From Symsagittifera roscoffensis (Eukaryota > Xenacoelomorpha > Acoela > Convolutidae), in NCBI RefSeq assembly GCF_963678635.1, contig NC_087069.1, forward strand, positions 14,666,660 through 14,730,659: 64,000 nucleotides of DNA, read 5' to 3'. Positions 10,699-20,585 of this stretch are shown here, piece after piece. Position 1 is the first letter of the stretch. Each line of letters opens with the position of its first letter. The translations under genes were made by a program, and so were the position numbers. The notes beneath the pieces were generated by a model. That model made no database searches. It was not told the origin of the DNA and was given only the letters and a program-made list of their open reading frames with translations.

Positions 10699-11518
10699 AG
10701 GAACCTTTTAAGGACTTAAATCTTCCAAATAAGTAAAAACATACACAAATGCAACCGCAAAAATAAATTACCAAAATTACCAAAAGAAATATTGCCGATA
10801 TAAGTAACAAAAGAAGGAAAATAATAAAAGTAGCATCTCAGCAAGTCTTCTCATCAAGTAATTTGAATTTTTTGTTTATAATCGATAAAAAATTGCTGAT
10901 GTTTGAGCAGATAGTCAAGTTCTTTGATTTTGATGTAGATTTGAGAGAATAACTCAAAGTAGATGAGTTTTTCAAAGCAAATCTCTGGAAATCTGATTCC
11001 AAACCTGATCATGCAAGATTTTGAACTTTGAAAGTCTTTTAAAAAATGGAGGAATAAAGAACTTTGCTGGGGAGTTTTGACAATTTTGGGAGTTGGATAG
11101 TGAATAAAAAGAGTCTTTGAAATATTATCTTTTTTATTAACTTTTAAAGAAAACTTCTTTTCTAGTCAAGTGTAACTCAGCAGTAAGTTTAAAGCTTTGA
11201 TACGCATTATGTGGATCAAAAATAAAATCTTTGATTGAGTAAGTTTCACTAAAAAGACCTTTACTTAGTCGGAGAACTCTGTTTTGGACAACATAAGCGT
11301 CCAAAAAATTGTGAAAATGTAAGACTCATACATATATTTCATCAACATGGAAACCACCGGAATATTTTCTTTTTTCTTGTAGAGTAACTCGAGGAAGTTG
11401 AAATATTTTTTTAATTGACTTTTTTCAAAAATGAATATTTTGGATCCAATATTATGTCTAGAAACTGTTTAGTTCTGATTAGTTGAAAATTTTTCCTGAA
11501 CTTTCTAGAACGTACGTA

Positions 11519-11700
11519 GGCGATGAGGTCATAACCATAAAAGAATGTTGCGTGGGTGGTGACGTCACTTCTAATTATAGAATGACGTCATTACCATAAA
11601 AGGAAAAATGCTTAGGTGGTAACGTTACTTCTATTCGAAGAATGACGTCATTACCATAAAAGGTAATTGCGTAGGCGATGACGTCATTGTTAGTAAAATT
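11519..11700. promoter_or_regulatory. Triple 60 bp repeat with CRE palindromes
   Basis: Three tandem copies of about 60 bp share the text CATTACCATAAAAG and GTAGGCGATG or GGTGG. Each carries two CRE-like sites about 35 bp apart: TGAGGTCA (11524), TGACGTCA (11560), TGACGTCA (11583), TAACGTTA (11620), TGACGTCA (11643) and TGACGTCA (11679). Four are perfect cAMP-response palindromes bound by CREB/ATF-type bZIP factors. The array ends 180 bases upstream of the polymerase ATG at 11882, so it reads as an enhancer of that gene. Confidence 0.6.
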
Positions 11701-11881
11701 ACGCTCATTTTGTTGGGTTAAATCATTCATTTTGTTTACAAATCAGAAACAGTCAATTGAACTTTACATCAGATTTTACATTTCTTTATTTCGCAAAGAG
11801 AATTGAGTATAGAATTTTATTATATTTGATACTTTAAACTTTTAATTTTGGAACAATTCTAATGTTCCAAATTTGTAGAAA

Positions 11882-14800
11882 ATGCCTGCCCTTAACCGAA
11901 ACGAGAAATTCAAGTGTAGAGACTGTGGAATTATGTATGTTCGCCAGCAAGATGCTCGACATCGAAAGAGATGTGAAAAACAAAAGGAACATAAGTGTCC
12001 AAACTGTCATTTTTGTACAAAGAGCAAAGAGGAGATGGGTTATCATGTTGAGAAGAAGCATGCTCAACCAAGTTCGAAGAAGTCGACTGTTTGTTCATCT
12101 TGTGAACAAGAGTTCCCAAGTTACTACTCTCTCCAACAACATCGAAGAAAGGAACACGGAACTAAGCAACGGAAACCCAGTGATACTGTAGCGGACAAGA
12201 TTGCGGAGGAAGAAGGGGAAGATGGTGAAAAACAAAAGGAGGAACTTACTGCTTGTCAACATTTTCTGGTGGATACGGAGATGGAAAATGGGAGACATAA
12301 AGTGATTAACTTCCAAATGACCAAGTTAGATACTAGAATAAACAACGAGAAACTAGAGGAAGTCTTCAACAAGCTCAATTCTGCCGCTAAAATCAACATT
12401 GCACTGTGATTTGTTCTTCGAAATATTGACACTGGTGAATATCGATCTTTCTATGCCCATGAAAACAATACTTTATCGAAAAATCCCATTTGCTCTATAC
12501 TAAAGCAGACTTGATAACAATCCAAGGAAAAGTAGAAAAACTTGATATTGTGGAGCAATTTACCCAAGAACGCCAGAACACAAAATGGAGATTCAAATTG
12601 ATTACTAACGTTACAATTTTTGCTGCTTTGCTGAAAAACATCCCAATGGGATGTCCGAATTCTGTCTTACCCGAACTTCTACTGAAAAACCTTACTGTTA
12701 ACTGTCTTTTATCTAACAACGACAAGGAACCTTACAAAGATCATTTGTGTCTTTTCCGCGCATTGCCAATGTACATGAACGGACATAATGATCTCGGTTC
12801 TCAAACTTCTAGATACTTTACAGAATTTATATCAAAAACTGGTTTTGACTCAAAAACTTTCGTGGAGTTTCTGTAGAAGACTTACCTGTTGTCGGGGAAA
12901 TTGTTCAAAGAAAGATCTATGTATACGATTTCGATATCCAAGAAAGAGAATATATAGGAGAACTAGCTCGACGAAGTATTGGAAGATTTGACAAAACAGT
13001 TAAGCTTCTGAGATTTAACAATCATATCATTCACATAAATGATATCGATTCTTTCTTCAAGTGCTTGGGGTGTCCTAGTTGTGATACTTTCTTCAAAAGA
13101 TCTGAGTTTCTCAACGAACATCTTCTGAGATGCAAGGACCGAGTGAAACATATTTACCCAAAGAACGTCTATGAGCTTCGCGAAACCTTGTTTGAAAAGC
13201 TAGAAGGGTTCAATTTTCCAGTCTCTGAAGATGACAAGCTTTTCAATAATCTAGCAATTTTCGACTTTCAGTCGAGTTGTTTTCTACAGAGGAACTAAAA
13301 GAGACGCAAACTACTACCTGAATTGGAAAACATGTCCTCATTTCAGTCTCTATATCATCGAATCTGATTGATGAACCCATCTTTTTGTACAACACGGATC
13401 CACAGAACTTGATTATTGATTTTGTGAGCAACCTCGAACTAATAGCTGAAAAAATTAAATTGGAGATGAGAAAAAAATTTCAAGATTTTGAAGTGGCTGT
13501 GAATGAAAATGAATTTTGATCAGCTAAACGAACGCAGTAAAAATTACTCAAGTAACAAATTTGAGTACGAAGACGAATGCTTTGAAGATTCGGAAGAATA
13601 CATTATATGCGAATTCAGAAAAATCAATTCATCGATTTGAAACAACATCTGGAGAGATATGTAAATACTTTACCTGTTTTTGGAGTTAACAGCAGTAGGT
13701 ATGATTTGAATTTGATCAAGTCCTACCTATTCCTCTGTTTGATTCGCGATAAAGAACAAGAAACATCCGTCATCAAAAAAGCAAAAGACTTTATATCTTT
13801 CAAGTTTGGAGATGTACAATTTCTCGACATAATGAAGTTTCTGGGAGGGGAAACTACTCTGGACTCTTTTCTCAAAGCCTATAAAGCTAGCGAAACCAGA
13901 GGATTCTTTCCCTATGAGTGGTTTGATAACCCAGACAAACTTGAACTTCACGAATTACTACCGTATGAAGCCTTTTTCAGTAAACTTAAAAACAACAATC
14001 CTCTAGACAAAGACTTCATTGATTATGATAAGCTTAGAAAGAGTGAGCTTGACGAGCAACAAGCACTTAAAAAGCTTCAAGTCAAGACTGTGCCTCCATC
14101 TGGTTTGGATAATTACAATTACTTGCAAGAGACTTGGCAGAAAAACAGAATGACAGTGTTCAAAGATTTTTGAAGTGGTGCAACAACAAGGATGTAGTTC
14201 CAACCCTGGAGGCAATGCAAAAAATGATTCAGTTTTATCATAACAAGGGAATTGATATTTTAAAACTTGGTTGTACTCTTCCAAATCTAGCAAACATATG
14301 TCTACACAAATCTACAAATTACAAATTTTATCCATTTTGCGAAAGTGACAAAGATAAGTGTGAAAAAATTCGAGAAGACATGACCGGTGGACCTTCAGTT
14401 GTTTTTTACTCAAAAAGCTGTAGTTGATGAAACATTCATCAGAAATTCATCAAATGATTGTAAATAGATCGTTGGAATTGATGCAAGTCAGCTTTACCCT
14501 TTCTCAATGTGTCAAGATATGCCAACAGGACTGTACACGTGATGAGAGTTTGACACTGATATGCAGAAATTCAAGGCTAGACATAATCGAAATCGAGAGA
14601 ATATGGTCATGTCTTTTTATCAAGAAACAAGACCAGAATGTAAAATTGAGGGCTTTTTTACATCTGAAAAACAGAAAAAAAATGACTTTTTTTAATGTAG
14701 ACGGTTACTGCAATCACTGTAAAACGGTGTTCGAAGCAATGGGGTGTTAATACGATTTCTGTTCTTGTCAAGAAGCTCGCCCATCCTTAACAGATCAGGA

Positions 14801-16134
14801 TATTGAGCGAGGAAACAAGAAGAGAGATATGGATGATATGCGACGGGAATACATAAAAGAGAAAGGTTAAAAGTTGAAGAAATGTGGGAGTGTGAGTAGT
14901 GGGAAAGTTTCAAAACCAATGACCAGATCAAAAATCACGTCAGAACTCGTTTTCCCTACAAAAGACCTCTTTCTACAGACTCCATTCCGGCAAAAATAAA
15001 AGCTGGAACTTTTTTTGGCTACGTTCAGTGCGATTTAGTTGTTCCAGATAAGCTAAAATCAAAATTTGCCAACTTTCCTCCAATTTTCAAAAACAATGAA
15101 GTTGGAAGAAATGATATTGGAGACTTCATGAAAAACTATGCAACCGAGAACGAAATGTTAAAGCGTCCTCAGAGAAGGCTGATTTCTAGTTTCAAGCTAG
15201 AAAATGGATCTGTGAAAACTCCTCTCTTCAACTTTTATTTGGAGCTCGGCTTGCAATGCACCAAAAATTACCGTTTTGTTCAGTATACTCCACGGAAATG
15301 TTTCAATAATTTTGTTCAATCAGTGGTTGATGCGAGAAGAGGAGGAGATGAAAACCCTCTATCAGGAGTGGTAGCAGAAACAATGAAGTTTTTGGGTAAT
15401 TCCTCGTATGGATATCAGATCATGGATAGATCGAGACATACAATCACAAAATATCTGAACGATGAAAAAACTCATAAGGCAATCGATGAACCATTGTTCA
15501 AAAGATTGAAAACAGTTGAAAAAGACTTGTATGAGGTGGAGTTATTGAAATCAACCCTTGAACATAGAGAACCCATCATCGTTGGATTTTTCATACTGCA
15601 GTATGCGAAACTGAGAATGTTGGAACTCTACTATAACTTCTTTGGCAAGTTCTGTGATATAAATAAATTTGAAGAGTTGGAGATGGATACAAACTCACTT
15701 TACTTGGCACTTGCTGAAGAGAATTTATACGACAGTATCCGACCAGATAAGAGAGCTGCTTGGGAAAACTGAGGGAAAATGATTGCAGAGACACTTTCAA
15801 GGCAGATGCAAAATCTAATTTCTTCCCTCGAACGTGTTGCAGTACGCATAAAAAGTATGATAATCGGGAGCCGGGACTTTTCAAAGATGAATTTAGATGT
15901 ACAGAAATGCTAAGTTTGTGTAGCAAGACATATTGCTTCTATGACAACAAGTCCGATAAGTTCAAATTTAGCAGTAAAGGATTAAATAAACGGGTTCTAG
16001 AAGATTCTGGAGACGGCCCCATGTCAAAATACTTGAGAGTGCTTGATGAAGCAATTAATCTTACATCTACTAACAGAGGATGCAGAACTATAAATCATAT
16101 GGTGGCCACATTTGAACAGACAAAGAATATATAA
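11882..16134 (+). pseudogene. Protein-primed family B DNA polymerase of the Polinton, decayed
   Basis: This is the replicative polymerase of the element. The first ORF (11882-12409, 175 codons) has Cys-His fingers (CRDCGIMY, CPNCHF, CSSCEQEF) and stops at a TGA. Homologous text continues in the same frame to about 12480, then in other frames: 12490-12876, about 12870-13298 (further CPSC/CK finger), 13607-14173, 14134-14427, about 14420-14760, 15128-15772 and 15760-16134. Exo I reads IFDFQS (13263-13271), with Gln in place of the catalytic Glu. Exo II NSSRYD is present. Exo III appears as CNNKD with the Tyr lost. Motif A DASQLYP (14480-14500) and motif B KFLGNSSYG (about 15385) are kept. Motif C is DTNS (15686-15697) instead of DTDS, so a catalytic Asp is lost. 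With several frameshifts, nonsense codons and mutated metal ligands, the copy cannot be active. Confidence 0.85.
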
Positions 16135-16334
16135 GCTCTTTTTATCCATAAAGACAAGTACAAGATGATGGAATTCATACAAAATCATTGAACTTATAGG
16201 AACTGATCTGGTGTAGTAAAGTTATTCATGATGTCGTATTATATTGGTTTTTTGATATTAAAACGTAAAGTTTTGCGGTAAACTTGTTATACAATGCAGT
16301 GATTTATATAATTTTTGTAATTTAATTTTTTTCT

Positions 16335-16851
16335 CAGGAATTTGACTTTTTTCGAAGATTCAGTAGGTTTCAGATTATCTTCAGATAAATAGAAAGTAAA
16401 AGTATCTAATAAATTTTTATTAGATCAAAATATAACAACTCTTATCGTGTTTTGGATATTTTTGAAGAAAAATTTTCAATTTTTTTGATAAAAACCTCTT
16501 ACCCAAAACCTCTTACCATTGACTTACAATGTAGCAAAAAGCTAATTAAAAGTTCTTTATTACACAATCTAAACGTAATTAACCTTTGCTATTTACAAAT
16601 TAGATAACACGCGCCAAACTTTTTGCGAAAAACAAGACATTTCCACTCAAAAACCCGTTTTTCTTACCATTATCTTACCATCACTCCAACCATAAAACCT
16701 TACTATCGGTATTCCCCATCGTAATAATTTGTAAACTCTATACCCAATCTTAATACATAGCATGGTAGACCGGAAATCTATAACGTATCTTAATACATGG
16801 GGTCTACCATGCACCCCCCCCCCCCCTCCCTGATCACCTCCAACATCTACT
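16335..16851 (-). repeat. Polinton right terminal inverted repeat
   Basis: This is the reverse complement of 2341-2860 with substitutions and indels. It ends CAACATCTACT at 16851. A run of 13 C (16814-16826) near the end replaces a mixed G6-A-G4 tract in the left arm, so the homopolymer expanded in this arm. Between the last polymerase codons and this repeat (16135-16334) nothing else is seen. Confidence 0.87.
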
Positions 16852-17003
16852 AATTAAGTAGCACTGTACAAATCTGGTAAAGCACTGGAGGACCTACTTA
16901 ACAACCCCCATCCCCCCTATTGTATCTACTAAAGAATCTCCACCCCTGTAAATCAAAACAGTAAATTTGCACGACAGCGTTGTATGTAAGTTCGATTTGG
17001 GGG

Positions 17004-17050
17004 GATTGTTGAGTGGATCGGCACTGGAACTTCACAGTTACATCGCTGAA
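17004..17050 (+). repeat. Flank repeat, copy 2, part A
   Basis: Same orientation as 1931-1975: GGCACTGGAACTTCACAGTT with near-identical surroundings (TTGTTGAGTGGATC here, TTGTTGAGAGGACC on the left). It lies 150 bp outside the Polinton right end. Confidence 0.65.
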
Positions 17051-17189
17051 ACAGTGCTGATTTGTGCACCTTTTTGACAGAAGAAAGCTACAAAAGGTAA
17101 AACAAGACCGCTCCTATCAGGGTAAAGGATTGATTTTTCCGACAGCTTTTTTATGTCTGATGACACTTTTTTATTCATTTTTTTAAATG

Positions 17190-17959
17190 CCCGCGTTGAC
17201 CTCCATAGACCAAAAATGCTAATCATACAATTCCATAAACTAAGTCTATGAAAAAATACTAGTCATCCAAATTTCATTCATTTTGCTAAAATGGTGTCAT
17301 AGAATTTTCGAAGAACTTTTCTCTTGTTTTGGCATAAATTTTGGTGTATTGTGCTAAATAAAAAAAGAAAAACTTTTTGTCAAAAAATGTTAATCATACA
17401 ATTTCCATATACAGAAATTGTATAACTAGCATTTTTCTGATGGCGCCAACAAAAATTTTTCATAGTATTTTTGAAATTACCCTCAAAAAATTTTTAAATT
17501 TTTTTTTCAACCGCAAAATGATTTTTGTACTCAAACAAACTTTTTTTCGTATGGCTTGTTTTTGTATGCCTTGATCAATGTCTGGTAATTTGAAAATTCA
17601 AATTTTAGAAATAATCATCTTTGAAAATTTTGCCAAAATTTAAAAGTTTGATACTTTCGTTATATTATTTGCTTGAGACAGAGTTAAGACATTGCAGGCT
17701 GTTTCCAAAGCATTTTTATTGCGAGAAGGCCAAACCTTCGGTTACGAACACAACCAAAATTTTTGAAAAATTGAAATGTAAAAAATCAATATTTTTGGTT
17801 TATGGAAAAATGCTAGTCATACAATTTCCATATATGAAAAAATACTAATCATAGACCTTTATTGCAAATTTCTGTTCGTATGGAATTGTATGGAAAGTGT
17901 ATGACTAGCATTTTTCCATATATGGAAATTGTATGACTAGCATTTTTGGTCAACCCGGG
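17190..17959. mobile_element. 770 bp MITE with CCCGGGTTGAC ends
   Basis: The left end CCCGCGTTGAC (17190-17200) and right end GTCAACCCGGG (17949-17959) are inverted copies. Both are followed inward by AAAAATGCTA-TCATACAATTTCC-type sequence in repeated inverted and direct blocks. Flanks are TG on both sides. A relative at 52010-53022 is flanked by TA. The ORFs inside have no recognisable product, so it is a non-autonomous element. Confidence 0.75.
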
Positions 17960-18430
17960 TGGTAACTTTTTCAAAAAATCGATTTTTAAATACATTTACA
18001 AGCTGTTAAAAACTAACTTTACTTTTCGACGCCTAAAAACCGACCAATTAGCCCGTTTTATCTCAAGTTGATATTTTTTCTGCGTAGAATTAGGTACCCG
18101 CCTACTTTTTTAAATAAAACTCAAAACAATTCTCTTGATAAATTTCTTGTTAAAAAGACGAAACTTGTCTAAATCCAATCGAAAGTCGAACAATAAGTTT
18201 AATAAATTGAGCAACTTTGAAAAAAGTGCAACTAATTCAAAATAATTGATCTCCCAGAGAAAGGTTGCGAACAATTGTTAATCTCACTCAAACATGCCAT
18301 ATTTTAGAAAAGGAACATCAGTTAGATTAAGCAGAACACTCTAATAAGACTAATGAATTGAATTGAACCATTAAAACTTTATGGTGACGTTGAAATATGA
18401 AAATTAAGCAAAATACAAAAATTTCCTGAA

Positions 18431-18628
18431 TTATGAAAGCATTTTTCTGCTCACTGAACACTGATAGTTGTTTAAACATGACATGAACGTTTTAGTTTCA
18501 TTGAAATATCTCGAGTAAGTATTTGCATCAAATACTAAGAGAAGATAAGATACCCCAGCTTGTGCACAGTGTTGGTACTGAAGCATAAAACAAACGCCGG
18601 TGCAGATTAGGTATGGTGCAATCTTCAT
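18431..18628 (-). CDS. Possible small secreted Cys-containing peptide
   Basis: A 65-codon frame starts MKIAPYLICTGVCFMLQY, a plausible signal peptide with cleavage near HCAQAG, then has a short mature part with two more Cys (SCLNNYQCSVS). No family is recognised, and no clear TTTCAG acceptor or promoter lies upstream. The composition is better than that of the neighbouring A+T-driven ORFs, but length alone is weak evidence. The surrounding DNA 17960-18430 holds nothing else recognisable. Confidence 0.3.
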   Translation of the reverse strand: MKIAPYLICTGVCFMLQYQHCAQAGVSYLLLVFDANTYSRYFNETKTFMSCLNNYQCSVSRKMLS

Positions 18629-18767
18629 CTTATTGGGCTATGATTTGAAATTTAGTAAATAACTGAGGAACTTGTTAATTTGATCGAATTCATTGGTATT
18701 CAAGCGTCTAAACATAACGCTCCCGAATAAAATTTTGATTTTTAAATCATTTTATGGAGTAAAAACT

Positions 18768-18915
18768 CATTGATTATAATGATCAATTTTTTATTTAGGT
18801 AGCTAAATTTCGATACGTTTATGTAAAATGTTCTGTGTCTGTCGAAGAAAATTTCTATTATTAGGGTCTTTTAAATCAAAGTGATATATATATAAGATAA
18901 ATTAGACGATTAAAA
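18768..18915 (+). repeat. Flank repeat, copy 2, part B
   Basis: Same orientation as 1977-2135: TCATTGATTATAATGATCA, then TTTATTTAG, TTCTGTGTCTG, and ATAAATTAGA followed by GATTAAAA. It is separated from part A by 1.7 kb that contains the MITE. The region 18916-19350 after it is intergenic, with a run of 12 C at 19063-19074. Confidence 0.6.
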
Positions 18916-19351
18916 TGCACTTATCATCTTATAAATTTTTTCAGACAGCTTAAAGTTCACCGTCCTATTGCTTGAATGATTATTTCATTTGATTTTTTAA
19001 ATTTCTTTCTCACATTTTTTTTCACCCTCCTTTCTCCAAATTTACTTTTCGGCGATCGCAAACCCCCCCCCCCCGTCCCTCAATTCTGTATGCCAAATTT
19101 TTCCAAAGGTTCCCCTTTGGTATGACTTTTATTTTTGGTTGGCCAATCTTCGACGCCTATATTACTAAATTTGAGGGGGAGCGCACACCGAAAAACGCAT
19201 TTTTTTGGTCAAAAATTTCCAAAAAGTGCCCAAAAACGCCGAAAATCAAATTTGTCGACCCACCCCTAGAACAATTTTTGCGCACGCTACTTCAAGAGTG
19301 TATAGTTAACTAATTTTGAATCATGCACTTCGACTAGTTCTCAAATAAATA

Positions 19352-19402
19352 TTTGTTTGTAACATCAAGATGATAATTTTGTGGTCATTCACGTTTTTGA
19401 CG
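19352..19402 (+). repeat. 51 bp direct repeat, left of the satellite
   Basis: It matches 49536-49586 in the same orientation at 49 of 51 positions (core AACATCAAGATGATAATTTT). The two copies bracket the whole 29.6 kb satellite. Confidence 0.8.
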
Positions 19403-19539
19403 GTTAACTGGGTCATAAAATCATTTAAATTGTTCAATTTTTTGACAAAATAATCCCTCAAAATCAATCGATTTCCATGAAATTTTTTGCTGTAATGATA
19501 TTGCATTGGATCATCCACTTATGGCAACGCCTTTTAGTT

Positions 19540-19692
19540 GATTAGCTGGTCAATTAAACTATTGTTTTTCCCAGGGCCCTTAAATGTTTTGATTAGCTGG
19601 TCAATTAAACTATTGTTTTTCCCAGGGCCCTAAGATGTCTTGATTAGGTGGTCAATTAAACTATTGTTTTTCCCAGGGCCCTAAAATGTCGA
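19540..19692 (+). repeat. 51 bp tandem repeat, three copies
   Basis: Units start at 19540, 19591 and 19642. Each reads GATTAGCTGGTCAATTAAAC (GGTGG in the third) and ends at CCCAGGGCCCT. The copies are almost identical, so the expansion is young. No role is apparent. Confidence 0.9.
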
Positions 19693-19854
19693 AACGATTT
19701 CGATTAGGAACGTGCGCAATTTGGCAAAAGGAGAGACGGTAGTAGGAGCATTTGATATAGAGTTTTTGATTTCAAAATTGTTGCTAGAACCGATAATTCC
19801 AGTAGCAGAAATGTATGCTGCTGAGCTGCATGCTGTTTTTTGCTTGTGTTGCTT

Positions 19855-19879
19855 CCAGGGTCGAGGTCCCAGACTCATG
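19855..19879 (+). repeat. 25 bp inverted repeat at the satellite left edge
   Basis: CCAGGGTCGAGG followed by TCCCAGACTCATG is the perfect reverse complement of 49464-49488. Diverged repeat units begin directly inside it. Confidence 0.85.
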
Positions 19880-20585
19880 TCCAGACTTTAGCGACAACAT
19901 TTCCAGACCAAAGTTAGGCATGTCCAGACTTTTGCGACCAAAACCTGGCATTTCCAGACTTTCGAGACCATGATGATCCGTCGCGACTTTCGCGACCGAA
20001 GCCGAGGTGGCGCGACCAAAGCATCGCGACTCATATTTGGTATATCCAGACTCTCGCGACCAAGATTTGCATTTCTAGTCTATCGCGACCGAAAAACTCA
20101 GGCGGTACATTTGCGACCATATCGGATACGGTGCACCACTGCGGCTCAGGAAACGGCGCGAACAATCTCAGCCATTTCCAGACTTTCCAGACGGAGATGG
20201 AGACGGCGCTATCAAATTATTTTTTTGCCACCATGTCGGATGTGGCGCGACTTTAGCGACCAAAGCGACCCAAGGCGGAGTCGGCGCAACTTTTAAGACC
20301 AAGACGGAGACGGCGCAACTTTTACGACCAAGATGGAGATGCCGCGACTTTCCAGACCGAGGCGGAGACGGCTCGACCAAGAAAACATTCCTGGCAACCG
20401 CGGTGGATACGGCGCGACTTTCCATACCAGGGTGGAGACGGCATCACTTTCCAGACCAAAACAGAGTCGGCGGTTTTTCAAACCAAGATGGAGATGCCGC
20501 AATTTTCCAGACCGATACGAATACGGCGCGACCAAGAAAGTATCCTTGCGCCCGCGGTGGATAGGGCGCGACTTTAGCGATCAGA

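Larger units (their letters stand above)
2341..16851. mobile_element. Polinton/Maverick element, decayed
   Basis: This is a large self-synthesising DNA transposon of the Polinton/Maverick class. Support comes from long terminal inverted repeats starting AGTAGATGTTGG at both ends, a length of 14.5 kb, and a protein-primed family B DNA polymerase reading outward toward the right end. The AG start is typical of Polintons. The expected 6 bp target duplication is not clean: the bases next to the ends are GTAAGT (left) and AATTAA (right), although TAAGTA occurs at 2336-2341 and 16855-16860 and may be the duplication if the right end is four bases longer. Integrase, packaging ATPase, protease and capsid genes are not seen; the middle is AT-rich with a few small or broken genes. 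The copy is probably inactive. Confidence 0.88.

Noticed and set aside
10500-10736. Plus-strand ORFs over the CCAATCAG cluster
   Set aside because: They overlap each other in two frames and cover the repeated promoter-like motifs; no domain is seen.
2860-11500. Polinton integrase, ATPase, protease or capsid genes
   Set aside because: No HHCC/DDE, Walker or capsid-like frames could be read on either strand; a profile search would be needed to exclude eroded remnants.
19681-19878. Minus ORF starting MSLGPRPWKQHK at the satellite edge
   Set aside because: Its start is the 25 bp inverted repeat; the rest has no recognisable domain, and the same start at the right edge hits a stop after ten codons.
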